Part shown: piece by piece, positions 17,076-25,997 of the stretch | Position numbering within the stretch: the first letter of the stretch is position 1 | Layout: every line of letters starts with the position of its first letter | Assembly (NCBI GenBank): GCA_964433755.1 | Contig: CAYSSR010000002.1 | Coordinates: forward strand, 62,001 to 126,000 | Source of the DNA: JAUVXJ01 sp964433755 | GTDB lineage: Bacteria; Chloroflexota; Anaerolineae; UBA7937; B3-Chlor | Direction: 5' to 3' | Length of the DNA stretch: 64,000 nt | Notes under the pieces: generated by a model | Databases searched by the model: none | The model's input: only the letters and a program-made list of their open reading frames with translations | What the model was told of the DNA's origin: nothing | Position numbers and translations under genes: made by a program

Positions 17076-17351
17076 ATGCACCAAGTCTCGCTGGAGGTCA
17101 AGAAAGACCTCCAGAACAGGCTGAGCAGAATCGAGGGCCAGGCCAAGGGGGTGCACAACATGCTGGAGCAGGACAGAAGCTGCCAGGATGTCCTGCATCA
17201 GTTGCTGGCGATCCGCTCCGCTGCCCATCAGGCAAGCCTGGTACTGGTTCAGAATCACGCGTTAGAGTGCCTGCGTCGTTCAGATGAGTCTGCCTCCACC
17301 GAGCAGGTGGTCGAGGCTCTGGTGGGCATTCTGGCCAAGATGCCCTACTGA
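17076..17351 (+). CDS. CsoR/FrmR-family metal- or thiol-sensing repressor
   Basis: The 91-residue all-helical protein has the DUF156 pattern: RLSRIEGQAKGVHNMLEQDRSCQDVLHQLLAIRSAAHQ with Cys near residue 37, followed by HALECLRR with His/Cys near 62-66. The Cys...His-x-x-Cys spacing fits the CsoR copper-binding or CstR persulfide-sensing type. The matching palindromic operator lies in the promoter of this operon. No copper ATPase or rhodanese gene lies next to it, so the signal is not obvious. Confidence 0.85.
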   Translation: MHQVSLEVKKDLQNRLSRIEGQAKGVHNMLEQDRSCQDVLHQLLAIRSAAHQASLVLVQNHALECLRRSDESASTEQVVEALVGILAKMPY

Positions 17352-17354
17352 TTC

Positions 17355-18656
17355 CTATTCCGCGATCACCGGCACCACGTGCAGGGCATCGGGGACAACT
17401 AGCACTTCAGCGTCTTTCCCGTGTTTGCGTTCCACAAACTGGAATGCCTCGCTCATGTCCGCGACAGGAAGCATCTTGGCCTCCTCCACTAGCCCGGGTT
17501 GTTCTGATCCCACGACTACGACCTCACACTCCTGAAGGACCTTGGCCACAACGAAGGCTCGCTGCCCTCCTGCAGGGTAGCCCTCCCTGCGAGCGGTCTC
17601 GACTATCTCCTCGGGGTCGCGCGCGGATCTCATCAACTCGTGGAACCTTCTCTCACCCAGGCCCTGTCCTATTCCTTCCTGGCAACGCGCCGGGATGATC
17701 ATCGTGCCACCCTTCTTCACCACAGGCCTGGGAGCGAAGAATAGATAGGTCGGTGCTCGCGAGGCCTGGTACAGATTGACGTCTTTCGGGTATCCAACGC
17801 CGCCGATCACGACGTCATACTGCTGAGAGACGACCACCTCGCAGAGGCCCCTGGCCCTCTCCACAAGCGTCTCGAAAGTCGCCTCCGGTTCCCCAGCTCC
17901 GACAGACACCATGCCGCCAGTGCTATCCAGAACGACATTGAGGATGAAACGTAATCCAGCCCTCCGCGCTACCTCTACTATCGCCTGGTGGAAGGGGTTC
18001 CCCTCGATCCTTCCCAGACGGGTGCCAGGCTGATCCAGCATCTGGGGGGCGTGGGTGAGCTCGATCGTCCGCTCGCCTCCAGCCCCGATCGCCACCGTCT
18101 TGCGGCCGCCGCTGTAGCCCGCATACAGATGTGGCTCCACTACCCCTGTGGCGATCAGCAGATCGGCCTCGCTGGCCACTCTGCTCACCACCGCGGGTAT
18201 GCCACCAGAGGTCAGACCCAGATCCGCCAGCTTCTCCGTATCCAGGGGATCGGAATCCTGGACGTCATATTCCTCTGCTACGCCCTTCCCGAGCTTCTGC
18301 CGCTTCTCCTCCTCGGTGGTGGGACGGTGCATCCCCACTCCCACCAGTAGCGTGATGTTCCCCTTCTCCACACCCGCCGCGGCCAACTCCTCGAGCAGAG
18401 CAGGCACCAACAGGTGATCCGGGCAAGGCCGCGTCGTGTCCGTCACCACGATACAAACCCTATCGCCTGGACGAGCGAGGTCCCGCAGAGGCGGCGAGCC
18501 CAACGGATCTCCCAGAGCAGATCGTATGCTGGAGGAAACGTTCCCCAGCGACCCCACTGCCGTGTGATGCACCACTGTCGCCTCTCTGAAGCCAGCAGGG
18601 AGCTGGAAAGTCAGTTCGCCTTCGCTGTAGGGCACACTGTACACCGGTGGAGACAC
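17355..18656 (-). CDS. LarA-family nickel-dependent racemase-like protein
   Basis: The protein of about 433 residues matches LarA in outline: N-terminal DTTRPCPDHLLVPALLEEL, a middle segment GMHRPTTEEE, and VEPHLYAGYSGGRKTVAIGAGGERTI with the HxxxGxSGGRK region that binds the nickel-pincer nucleotide. LarA racemises lactate, and relatives act on other 2-hydroxy acids. No larB, larC or larE is in the window. GTG 18656 is preferred; the frame runs open to 18947, but a TATAAT at 18693-18698 on the minus strand (with only a weak -35) would put the mRNA start after those codons. The gene ends 3 nt from the converging csoR. Confidence 0.8.
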   Translation of the reverse strand: MSPPVYSVPYSEGELTFQLPAGFREATVVHHTAVGSLGNVSSSIRSALGDPLGSPPLRDLARPGDRVCIVVTDTTRPCPDHLLVPALLEELAAAGVEKGNITLLVGVGMHRPTTEEEKRQKLGKGVAEEYDVQDSDPLDTEKLADLGLTSGGIPAVVSRVASEADLLIATGVVEPHLYAGYSGGRKTVAIGAGGERTIELTHAPQMLDQPGTRLGRIEGNPFHQAIVEVARRAGLRFILNVVLDSTGGMVSVGAGEPEATFETLVERARGLCEVVVSQQYDVVIGGVGYPKDVNLYQASRAPTYLFFAPRPVVKKGGTMIIPARCQEGIGQGLGERRFHELMRSARDPEEIVETARREGYPAGGQRAFVVAKVLQECEVVVVGSEQPGLVEEAKMLPVADMSEAFQFVERKHGKDAEVLVVPDALHVVPVIAE

Positions 18657-18948
18657 CTGCACCTCTGCGATCGAAACCCGCGGTCTGTGTCTATTATACC
18701 CGCCAAGGTGGCGTACGGCTACAGTGCCAGGCCGTATGGAACCCTTGAAGTAGCGCCTCAGACAGCCTACAATCCCATGGCACTGAGGGTTGCTCCAAGG
18801 GCAGAACCTGTGCTCCTGGTACCTGTCGCGAGCTAGGAGGCAGAGATCCGCCATTCCCTCTACGGGCTGCCACCGGGAAGCCCAGACGCAGCGCACCGGC
18901 ATACTCCAGGTCTGGTTCATCGCTCCTGCATGAAGAAAGGAGACCAAT

Positions 18949-20832
18949 ATGGCAGGCGGTTACATGGGGAAGATCCTCAACGTCGATCTGTCTACTGGTA
19001 CACTTGCAGAGGAGTCTCTCGACGAGGTGATGTGTCGAGAGTACATCGGGGGCTATGGCACCGGCGCGTATCTGCTCTATCAGCGCATGGGGGCGGGAGT
19101 GGACGCCCTGGGACCGGAGAACATCCTTGGCTTCATGACCGGGCCGCTCACCGGCACCCCGGCCCTCATTGGGTCCAGGTTCACTGTCCTCGGCAAGTCA
19201 CCCAAGACGAATACCTGGGGCGATGCCAACTGCGGAGGGCGCTTCGGCCCCTCCTTGAAGTTCGCCGGCTTCGATGGAATCCTGTGCGAGGGAATCTCGG
19301 AGCGACCGGTGTATCTCTACGTGAACGAGGGCCGTGCCGAGTTGCGAGACGCCGCGGACCTCTGGGGCAAGAACGTCGCCGCCGTGGAGCGAACGCTCAG
19401 ATCCGAACTGGGCCAGGACATCCAGATCGCCTCCATCGGCACTGCCGGAGAGAAGAAGTCACTGACGGCTTGCGTGGTCAACGACGGTGGCAGGGCAGCC
19501 GGGCGCAGCGGCCTGGGCGCCGTCATGGGCGCCAAGAAACTGAAGGCAGTGGCAGTCAAGGGCAACCTCAAGGTCCCGTTGGCCGATGAGAAGGGGATCA
19601 CAGCACTCCGAAGGGAATACCAGAAGAAGCCAAGCTCCTTCGCGTCATCTCTTCACGACTACGGAACGTGCTCCGGAACAGCCGCCTCGGCCCAGAGCGG
19701 AGACTCCCCCGTCAGGAACTGGGGTGGCGCCGGTCCATCCCACTTTCCGATGGACAGGGCTGAGAGGATCGGGGAGGAATCTGTGGTCGCGTTGCAGGCC
19801 AAGAGATACGGTTGTTGGGGCTGCCCCATCGCCTGCGGTGGCTGGGTCAAAGTTGACCACGGCCCGTACGCCCTGTCTGCCATGCCCGGCTCGCTGGGGC
19901 ACAAGCCTGAGTACGAGACACTATGGTCCTTCGGCACCGATCTTCTCAACGACAACCTGGACTCCATTGTCAAGGCTAACGAGATCTGCAACGAGTACGG
20001 GCTGGACACCATCTCAGTCGGCGCGACCATTGGTTTCGCTATCGAGTGTTTCGAAGAGGGCATCATCAACACACAGGAGACGGACGGGCTCGAGCTGACC
20101 TGGGGAAACCACGCAGCCATCGTCGCTCTCGCTGAGAGCATCGCCCGACGCGAGGGGTTCGGCGATGTCTTGGCCGATGGGGCCAAGCTGGCTGCGGAGA
20201 GGATCGGTCGTGGCGCCGAGCAGTATGCCATCCACGTGTGGGGAGAGGAGCTGCCGGGGCACGATCCCAGATTCACGCCTGCTCTGGCCACTACCTACTT
20301 GATGGACGCCACACCTGGTCGTCACACGCAAGGCGGCGCTTGGTCGCCCCCCGGTATCAGGGTCCGAGGCACCAAGTACAAGTACGCCTACGAGGGACAG
20401 GCCGAGGACTTCTACAAGCTGTGGACCTCCATGCACGTGGTCAACTCGGCGGGACTGTGCATGTTTGGCCACTTCTCCTATCACATCGACCTGATCGCCA
20501 GTCAGCTCAGTGCTGTCACCGGGTGGAACTACACTCGGGAAGACGTTTGGGACACCGGTATGCGCATAGGGACTATGCGTCACATCTTCAACCTGCGTGA
20601 AGGCCACAACCCTCTCGCGAGGAACGTGCCCGGGCGTATGATTGGGGAGCCTCCGCTGGAGGAAGGCCGGCTCAAGGGGATCACCGTGGACTACCAGACC
20701 ATGCGCAGCGAGGTCCTGGCTCGCTTCGGCTGGGATGCCCACACCGCCGTGCCGAGCGAGGAGACTCTACGTAGTCTGGACCTGGACTTCCTTCTGGATG
20801 ACGTGGCGAGCTTCCACGTGTCGCCGGCGTGA
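18949..20832 (+). CDS. Aldehyde ferredoxin oxidoreductase
   Basis: The 627-residue enzyme begins MAGGYMGKILNVDLSTG and has FTVLGKSPKTNTWGDANCGGRFG, the pterin-binding region, and the cluster ligands CWGCPIAC with a fourth Cys in NSAGLCMFG near residue 505. Family members bind a tungsten or molybdenum bis-pterin and one 4Fe-4S cluster, and oxidise aldehydes to acids with ferredoxin. Several subfamilies differ in substrate, and this one cannot be placed by eye. AAGGAG precedes ATG 18949. The neighbouring, divergent LarA suggests 2-hydroxy acid or aldehyde metabolism. Confidence 0.88.
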   Translation: MAGGYMGKILNVDLSTGTLAEESLDEVMCREYIGGYGTGAYLLYQRMGAGVDALGPENILGFMTGPLTGTPALIGSRFTVLGKSPKTNTWGDANCGGRFGPSLKFAGFDGILCEGISERPVYLYVNEGRAELRDAADLWGKNVAAVERTLRSELGQDIQIASIGTAGEKKSLTACVVNDGGRAAGRSGLGAVMGAKKLKAVAVKGNLKVPLADEKGITALRREYQKKPSSFASSLHDYGTCSGTAASAQSGDSPVRNWGGAGPSHFPMDRAERIGEESVVALQAKRYGCWGCPIACGGWVKVDHGPYALSAMPGSLGHKPEYETLWSFGTDLLNDNLDSIVKANEICNEYGLDTISVGATIGFAIECFEEGIINTQETDGLELTWGNHAAIVALAESIARREGFGDVLADGAKLAAERIGRGAEQYAIHVWGEELPGHDPRFTPALATTYLMDATPGRHTQGGAWSPPGIRVRGTKYKYAYEGQAEDFYKLWTSMHVVNSAGLCMFGHFSYHIDLIASQLSAVTGWNYTREDVWDTGMRIGTMRHIFNLREGHNPLARNVPGRMIGEPPLEEGRLKGITVDYQTMRSEVLARFGWDAHTAVPSEETLRSLDLDFLLDDVASFHVSPA

Positions 20833-20839
20833 AACCGGC

Positions 20840-22066
20840 CTAGTAGAGCAAGGCCCCACAGATCGACACGAACGACGTCCCCTGACTGTCGGCGGGACAC
20901 TGGGCGTACCCGGTGATCACCCCTTCCGTCTCCCCCAGCAAGCTAAGAGCCAGATAGATGGGCGGCAGGCCGCAGATCCGCCTCCGGTCGCTCTCCGCTC
21001 TGATCTGCTCCAGAAACGCTTCCTCGTCACCTGCACAGACCAGGCTCAATGTCTCCTCGTCGGCCGTCTTCAGGCGAGCCTTCTGGACGAAATCGATGCC
21101 GTAGCCGTCACCGAAGGCAGGCCCGACGTGCGCCAGATCCCCTGCGGCAACGATCATCGTCCTGCGAGAGGCCACAGTCTCCTTCAGCACATCGAGACAG
21201 GCATTCAGTTCGGCATCCTCGGACGGAGTCGCGTCGCCCTCCATGAACGCCTCGAAGCCGCCGCACAGGATCGGCACCAGCGAGCACGGCCCGTCGCCTA
21301 CGAGGTAATGCAGCCATACGGCCGCCAGTTCGATAGAGTGCTCAACGCGGTGGTGGAGTTCGTGACCAAACACCCTTTCGGGTCCCACAGCCCGTGCGAT
21401 CCGATCCACGACATCGTTCGCAGTCGCGAGCGCGCCCCAAGGGGTCGCGTATCTCTGGTGTGTCAACGTGAGCTTGGCGCCGCCGATGTGGTCCGTTCCC
21501 AAGATGATCGCCAGCTCGACCTCCTTGATCACCTCTTCCGCCCGCTGCCAGACGCTGGCGTAGATCGGTCCACCCCGTTCGTAGTCGATGTGCGGACTGA
21601 CCAGGCCTCTCACATCACGCCCTTTCACCGCATTTGGTGTCTGCCCGGCCGTGAGGGCCTCAGCGACGTAGGATTCAAGGGTCGCCTCCAGCGCCCCTGC
21701 ATCGGCCGGATAGCTCTGGCCGGCCAGCACCGGCGGGCGAGACGTCGCTGTGCGGAATCCACTCAATGCAGCCTCGTATGCTTCTGCGAAACGATCATTC
21801 TCCAGCAGCAGGGCCCCGTCCATTTGCGCCAGCACCTGCTCCAACGTCGTTGATCCTATCTGGACCCCAGCCCGAACGGCCAATGACGCGCGTAGTCCCG
21901 CCTGGTCGCGGGTGCCATCGCACAGTTGTAGCAGGGGCGCAAGCGTCATCGGCAGAAAAACGGCCTGCGTACTGACCCTCAACGGATCACGTAGCAGGAC
22001 CCCACGCTGCCCAGACTGATCGACGACGTGGACCTCGAGGTCCCGCAGCTTTGGTCTAGACGACAT
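20840..22066 (-). CDS. amrB: AmmeMemoRadiSam system protein B (Memo family)
   Basis: The 408-residue protein has a Memo domain from about residue 115: PPVLAGQSYPADAGAL, GLVSPHIDYERGGPIYASVW, LGTDHIGG, HRVEHSIELAAVWLHY and AAGDLAHVGPAFGD. These supply the His/Asp metal-site residues typical of the fold. An N-terminal region of about 100 residues (RDPLRVSTQAVFLPMTLAPLLQLCDGT) precedes it, as in other bacterial AmmeMemoRadiSam B proteins. The partner AMMECR1 and radical SAM genes are not in the window. ATG 22066 has GGGAGAGG immediately upstream. Confidence 0.85.
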   Translation of the reverse strand: MSSRPKLRDLEVHVVDQSGQRGVLLRDPLRVSTQAVFLPMTLAPLLQLCDGTRDQAGLRASLAVRAGVQIGSTTLEQVLAQMDGALLLENDRFAEAYEAALSGFRTATSRPPVLAGQSYPADAGALEATLESYVAEALTAGQTPNAVKGRDVRGLVSPHIDYERGGPIYASVWQRAEEVIKEVELAIILGTDHIGGAKLTLTHQRYATPWGALATANDVVDRIARAVGPERVFGHELHHRVEHSIELAAVWLHYLVGDGPCSLVPILCGGFEAFMEGDATPSEDAELNACLDVLKETVASRRTMIVAAGDLAHVGPAFGDGYGIDFVQKARLKTADEETLSLVCAGDEEAFLEQIRAESDRRRICGLPPIYLALSLLGETEGVITGYAQCPADSQGTSFVSICGALLY

Positions 22067-22100
22067 CCTCTCCCATCCTGTCCAGCGTCTACTCGGCGAT

Positions 22101-22129
22101 ATGTTACCACAAGCGCACACGAGAGCCAA
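22101..22129 (-). promoter_or_regulatory. Promoter of the Memo gene
   Basis: On the minus strand TTGGCT (22124-22129) and TAACAT (22101-22106) are 17 bp apart, about 35 nt before the start codon. Confidence 0.5.
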
Positions 22130-22263
22130 TAGGCTCGACCTGTGGTGTGTGGTGGAGCCACGATACCCGGAGAATCGGCCAGCCTCGGCCCCACTCATGG
22201 CTTTGCGCGGCTCGTTCACGCCGGATATGCTGCACCATGGCGGGATAGCGAGAGGGACAATCC

Positions 22264-22292
22264 TTGACCTCCAACCCGCGATCGGCTATAAT
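22264..22292 (+). promoter_or_regulatory. Promoter of the tRNA cluster
   Basis: TTGACC (22264-22269) and TATAAT (22287-22292) are 17 bp apart, and the first tRNA begins 12 nt after the -10 box. Confidence 0.75.
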
Positions 22293-22304
22293 ACGAACAT
22301 GCAG

Positions 22305-22377
22305 CGGGGTGTGGCGCAGGTGGGAGCGCGCGGCGTTTGGGACGCCGAGGTCGTAGGTTCAAGTCCTATCACCCCGA
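22305..22377 (+). tRNA. tRNA-Pro(TGG)
   Basis: The acceptor stem is CGGGGTG/CACCCCG. The anticodon stem CGGCG/CGCCG encloses the loop TTTGGGA, giving anticodon TGG. The T arm has GTTCAAGTC. CCA is not encoded. Confidence 0.9.
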
Positions 22378-22404
22378 CTAGCTTGCCGCTCTGGCGGCTT
22401 ACCG

Positions 22405-22477
22405 GCGGGAGTAGCTTAGTTGGCAAAGCATCTGCCTTCCAAGCAGAGGATCGCGAGTTCGAATCTCGTCTCCCGCT
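22405..22477 (+). tRNA. tRNA-Gly(TCC)
   Basis: The acceptor stem is GCGGGAG/CTCCCGC. The loop CTTCCAA between TCTGC and GCAGA gives anticodon TCC. The T arm has GTTCGAATC. CCA is not encoded. Confidence 0.92.
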
Positions 22478-22485
22478 CCTCAACG

Positions 22486-22558
22486 GGGCCCATAGCTCAG
22501 TGGTCAGAGCGACCGGCTCATAACCGGTTGGTCCCAGGTTCGAATCCTGGTGGGCCCA
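22486..22558 (+). tRNA. tRNA with CAT anticodon (Ile2 or elongator Met)
   Basis: The acceptor stem is GGGCCCA/TGGGCCC. The loop CTCATAA between ACCGG and CCGGT gives anticodon CAT. The CTCATAA loop and the TTGGTC variable region look like the lysidine-modified tRNA-Ile2, but elongator tRNA-Met cannot be excluded by eye. Confidence 0.85.
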
Positions 22559-22576
22559 TCGCCGTGCGCGTGTCAG

Positions 22577-22612
22577 AAGGCCCTCCTCGACATCGAGAAG
22601 GGCCTTTGTTGT
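22577..22612 (+). terminator. Intrinsic terminator after the tRNA cluster
   Basis: AAGGCCC (22577-22583) pairs with GGGCCTT (22600-22606) around a CTCGA/TCGAG inner stem, followed by TTGTTGT. It closes the three-tRNA transcript. Confidence 0.75.
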
Positions 22613-22646
22613 AGAGAGCCACGTTCCGGCAGAAAGGTCGTCACGC

Positions 22647-23063
22647 ATGGTTGTCACGGAGAGCATCAGCTTCCACACGCGGGGTAACGGCCAGGTGATA
22701 GACATCACAGATTCTGTGGCGCGCAAGGTCGCAGGGTCCGGCATCAGGGACGGCGTGGTCACCATCTTCACGCCTAGCGCCACCAGCTCACTGACGACTA
22801 TCGAGTACGAATCGGGCGCTGTCACCGACCTGCAGACGCTATTCGACCGTCTGGTGCCCCAGGACCTTGAGTATCGTCACAACTTGCGGTGGGGAGATGG
22901 CAATGGCCACAGCCACGTGCGGGCAGCGTTGCTGGGAGCGTCTCTGAGTGTGCCCTTCGTGAGCGAGCGACTCACCCTTGGCACGTGGCAGCAGATCGTC
23001 TTCCTTGACTTCGACGTACGGCCTCACGATCGTAAGCTAGTTCTGCAAATCATGGGCGAGTGA
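22647..23063 (+). CDS. YjbQ/UPF0047 family protein (secondary thiamine-phosphate synthase-like)
   Basis: The 138-residue protein carries the UPF0047 signatures TPSATSSLTTIEYESG, RHNLRWGDGNGHSHVRAALLGASLSVPF and LGTWQQIVFLDFD. Family members show weak thiamine-phosphate synthase activity, and their true role is unclear. The gene starts 34 nt after the tRNA terminator and is followed 45 nt later by the deacetylase gene. Confidence 0.88.
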   Translation: MVVTESISFHTRGNGQVIDITDSVARKVAGSGIRDGVVTIFTPSATSSLTTIEYESGAVTDLQTLFDRLVPQDLEYRHNLRWGDGNGHSHVRAALLGASLSVPFVSERLTLGTWQQIVFLDFDVRPHDRKLVLQIMGE

Positions 23064-23108
23064 CTCCATCGGAGAAGAACGTCTGGAGTCGCCCCACCAG
23101 ATAGGTAG

Positions 23109-24224
23109 ATGTCCAAGACCGCCGTCATACTGTCAGAAGAGCTATGGCAAATCGGGCATGGCGAGAACCATCCACTGAGGCCTGAACGACTACAGCGGGC
23201 GTACGAGCTGCTGACAGCGTGCGAAGCGTTCGATGGGCACGACTCGCGGCTCGTGGGCCCCAGGCCCGCCACCACGGACGAGCTACTGCTCTTCCACACC
23301 AAGGAGTACGTAGACGCGGTCCGCAGTCTCAGCAGTGGGGAGGCCACCTTTGCCCCCAGCCAGTACAACTTTGGTCCAGGCGACAATCCCGTCTTCGATG
23401 GCATGTACGAAATCGCTGGCCTGAAGGTTGGCGCCGCGCTGCGGGCTGCCGAACTAGTCAGCAGTGGCGAGGTCGACGTAGCCTTCAGTCCTGCCGGCGG
23501 GATGCATCATGCCCGCGCTAACTACGCCTCCGGATTCTGCATCTTCAATGACCTCGCCGTACTCATCCACTCTTTGCTCGCCCAGGGGCTCCGAGTTGTC
23601 TACGTGGACATAGATGTTCACCACGGCGATGGTGTCCAGGAAGCCTTCTACGATACCGACAGAGTGCTGACGATATCGGTGCATGAATCGGGACGCTTCA
23701 TCTTTCCAGGTACCGGTTTCGTGGGAGAGACTGGGCGGGGAGTCGGACAAGGCTTTGCGGTTAACCTGCCCCTGGCGCCCTACACTGACGACGAGGTCTA
23801 CGTGTGGGCCTTCGAGCAAGTGGTGCCCCCATTGATCCAGTGGTTTGGGCCTGACGTCGTGGTGAGCCAACTGGGGATCGACACGCACTACCTGGATCCT
23901 CTGGGACACCTGGCTCTCACCACGCAGGGCTACTCTCAGGTGGTGGCGATACTCAAGACATGCGCGCCACGGTGGGTGGCGATGGGGGGTGGTGGCTATG
24001 AGGTAAGTGTCATGCCGAGGGCGTGGACACTAGCCTACGGCATCATGAGCGACCAAGACTTCCCAGATGAGCTGCCGGCTTCGTACGCCGCGAAGTACGG
24101 TCAGGGGACTCTGCGCGATCACAACCAGCCAAACATCGAAGCGAGCACCAAGGCCATCACACGTCGCCAAGCTTCAAGAGCCATAGAGGAGTTGCAAGAG
24201 AAGCTGCCAGCCCTGCGACAGTAG
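23109..24224 (+). CDS. AcuC-like histone deacetylase family protein
   Basis: The 371-residue protein has the zinc deacetylase motifs HHARANYASGFCIFNDLAV near residue 135, YVDIDVHHGDGVQEAFY near residue 165, LGIDTHYLDPLGHLALT near residue 255 and MGGGGY near residue 292. AcuC removes acetyl groups from lysines, for instance on acetyl-CoA synthetase. The last part, after residue 330, is ordinary for the family. It follows YjbQ in the same direction. Confidence 0.9.
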   Translation: MSKTAVILSEELWQIGHGENHPLRPERLQRAYELLTACEAFDGHDSRLVGPRPATTDELLLFHTKEYVDAVRSLSSGEATFAPSQYNFGPGDNPVFDGMYEIAGLKVGAALRAAELVSSGEVDVAFSPAGGMHHARANYASGFCIFNDLAVLIHSLLAQGLRVVYVDIDVHHGDGVQEAFYDTDRVLTISVHESGRFIFPGTGFVGETGRGVGQGFAVNLPLAPYTDDEVYVWAFEQVVPPLIQWFGPDVVVSQLGIDTHYLDPLGHLALTTQGYSQVVAILKTCAPRWVAMGGGGYEVSVMPRAWTLAYGIMSDQDFPDELPASYAAKYGQGTLRDHNQPNIEASTKAITRRQASRAIEELQEKLPALRQ

Positions 24225-24335
24225 ATCTGCCGATCGCACACCTCCAAAGAGGGCAGCCCTCCTCCCCGGCAGAACCCGGCCACCTGTGTCCGCCAGTCCA
24301 CACGACAGATGAGCAGCCACACCATCGAGCGTCAT

Positions 24336-24596
24336 TCAGCGTGGCTCCACCTGGAATCTCATCGCCGTGCGCTTGCCTCCATCCACAGGCACCTCAATGA
24401 AACTAGGCACGCACACGATCGTCATACCATCCACCGCAAGGTACGAACGAGCGACAGCTATGGCCTTCATCGCCTGGTTCACAGCCATAGGACCGATAGC
24501 TTGGACCTTGGCTTCGTTGCTCTGCCGCACCGACGCAGCGATAGCTCCGGCCACGGCTGTAGGTTTTGAACGCGTCGCTACTCGGATGACTTCCAC
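24336..24596 (-). CDS. spoVS: Stage V sporulation protein S (SpoVS)-like protein
   Basis: The 86-residue protein has the SpoVS pattern: VIRVATRSKPTAVAGAIAA, VQAIGPMAVNQAMKAIAVAR, IVCVPSF and a final FQVEPR. SpoVS is an Alba-related small protein needed late in Bacillus sporulation, but it is also widespread in bacteria that do not form spores, as probably here. GTG 24596 is chosen because GGGGGGAG lies seven nucleotides upstream. It ends the minus-strand group that begins with the large BTAD regulator, after a 160-nt gap. Confidence 0.88.
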   Translation of the reverse strand: MEVIRVATRSKPTAVAGAIAASVRQSNEAKVQAIGPMAVNQAMKAIAVARSYLAVDGMTIVCVPSFIEVPVDGGKRTAMRFQVEPR

Positions 24597-24756
24597 CGCT
24601 TCTCCCCCCTTGGGCTTCCCCGAGCCTGTCCAGACATGCGAAGTGTAGACATCCCAAATAGGCCTCGGCAGAGTGCTTGGCAATAGCACCAAAGGTCACC
24701 AGCCAGGTTTGAGGACTGACCGAGCTTCTCGAGAAGGGCACGACAGTCGGATTGGT

Positions 24757-25536
24757 CTACGCAAACTGTCCGACCAGTGCTCCAGAGCGTCGACGAAGCA
24801 GCGCTCCCACTTCCCTCCGCCGGATGTCGGCCAGCACCCCTAGAAGTTCATCGGCCTCGAACGGCTTTTGCAGGTACGCAAACACGTTCAGGCCCTGCGC
24901 CTTTTCCACCTCCAAGGAGGCCGGCTCTCGTCCCTCGGTCGCTAGTACGACAGGAAGACTGTCGTACCTCTCCCGGATCTTCTCCAAGAGCTCCAGCCCC
25001 TTGACGCCGTTCAGCTTGGATCCCAGGAAGACCGCCTGTCCGCTCGGCCTGAGGATCTCGAGCAGGTTCTCCGGGTCCTCAACCTTCAGCACCGTGAGAC
25101 CGCGACGCTCCAAACCCTCTCCGACTACGCGCCAAAACTTCGCATCGTCATCCACGACCACGATGGACCGTTGCTCGTTGAGCACAGTCAGGAAGCATAG
25201 CAGCAAGTCGATGTCGATCGGCTTGACGAAGCTCGCAAGAGCGCCCTCTCTCAGTCCCTCGTTCACCAGGGTACCGGCTGCATAGGCGGTCATGAACACG
25301 ACGGGGAGGTGAGGATGTACGCCCCTGATGGCCCTCAGCAAATCGACTCCATTGACCTCCGGCATCTTGATGTCGGTGAGAACGCAGTCGAAGTGATCCT
25401 CCCCAACCTTCTCCAATGCTTCCGGGCCCGAGTACGCGGCGTCGGCTCGGTATCTATTGAGGTTGAGTACGTCGACGAGCGTCTTGGCCATCGGCCAATC
25501 GTCGTCGACTACAAGAATACGCATTTCCTTGTTCAT
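24757..25536 (-). CDS. Tandem-receiver response regulator, second receiver degenerate
   Basis: Two receiver domains make up this 259-residue protein. The first (1-118) has DDD near 11-13 and phosphoacceptor Asp55 in LTDIKMPE. The second (about 123-240) keeps the VVVDDD acidic start, but the phosphoacceptor position in FLGSKLNG is Gly172, so it should not be phosphorylated. There is no output domain, so it probably works by protein contact. The start overlaps the end of the next upstream receiver gene by 4 nt. Confidence 0.85.
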   Translation of the reverse strand: MNKEMRILVVDDDWPMAKTLVDVLNLNRYRADAAYSGPEALEKVGEDHFDCVLTDIKMPEVNGVDLLRAIRGVHPHLPVVFMTAYAAGTLVNEGLREGALASFVKPIDIDLLLCFLTVLNEQRSIVVVDDDAKFWRVVGEGLERRGLTVLKVEDPENLLEILRPSGQAVFLGSKLNGVKGLELLEKIRERYDSLPVVLATEGREPASLEVEKAQGLNVFAYLQKPFEADELLGVLADIRRREVGALLRRRSGALVGQFA

Positions 25537-25997
25537 ACCCTTATCCCCGCATGAAGGCACGGGGTCAAAGAAGACGCAACGTCAGACTGAGGCGTGTCTT
25601 TCGCTCTCGCGCTCAAGGCGCCACTCACGACCGCCAACAACTGCTCCAGTGCGAACGGCTTCGACAGTAGTCCCTGGGCATGGTCGCGGGCATACCGCAC
25701 CACCCGCTCCTCGGGGTTGCCTGTCATCACCACGAGCGCTGTGTGGGGGCTGGTCTCCCCAATCAAGCTCACCAATTCGCATCCGTCTGAGCGGCGCAGA
25801 TCCACGTCGGCGATCGCCAAATCGTAGCTGTCGGCGCTCACCTCGCTCACCGCATCCTTGGCGCGGCGTGCGGTCGTAACCTGATAGCCCTCGCGACTCA
25901 GCACCCGCCTTAGGAGGTCGAGGATGATCTGCTCATCGCCCACCACGAGTATCTTCCTTCCGTCCTCTCTCCTGACCTCTAGATTTGTGCCAATCAT
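25533..25997 (-). CDS. Single-domain response regulator
   Basis: This 154-residue protein is one receiver domain (about 14-130) with phosphoacceptor Asp64 in LAIADVDLRR, Thr in VVMTGN and Lys in LLSKPF. A short Ser/Thr-rich tail follows. The acidic pair is reduced to GDE at the first strand. It overlaps the tandem-receiver gene, and no histidine kinase is close by, so both are orphans. GGAGAG precedes ATG 25997. Confidence 0.85.
   Translation of the reverse strand: MIGTNLEVRREDGRKILVVGDEQIILDLLRRVLSREGYQVTTARRAKDAVSEVSADSYDLAIADVDLRRSDGCELVSLIGETSPHTALVVMTGNPEERVVRYARDHAQGLLSKPFALEQLLAVVSGALSARAKDTPQSDVASSLTPCLHAGIRV

Noticed and set aside
20642..21853. 403-residue plus-strand ORF after AOR
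   Set aside because: It overlaps the AOR end and is antisense to the Memo gene. It has no recognisable fold and lacks a ribosome site.
22305..22558. tRNA cluster as an integration hotspot
   Set aside because: No integrase, direct repeat of a tRNA end or change in gene style was seen next to the cluster.
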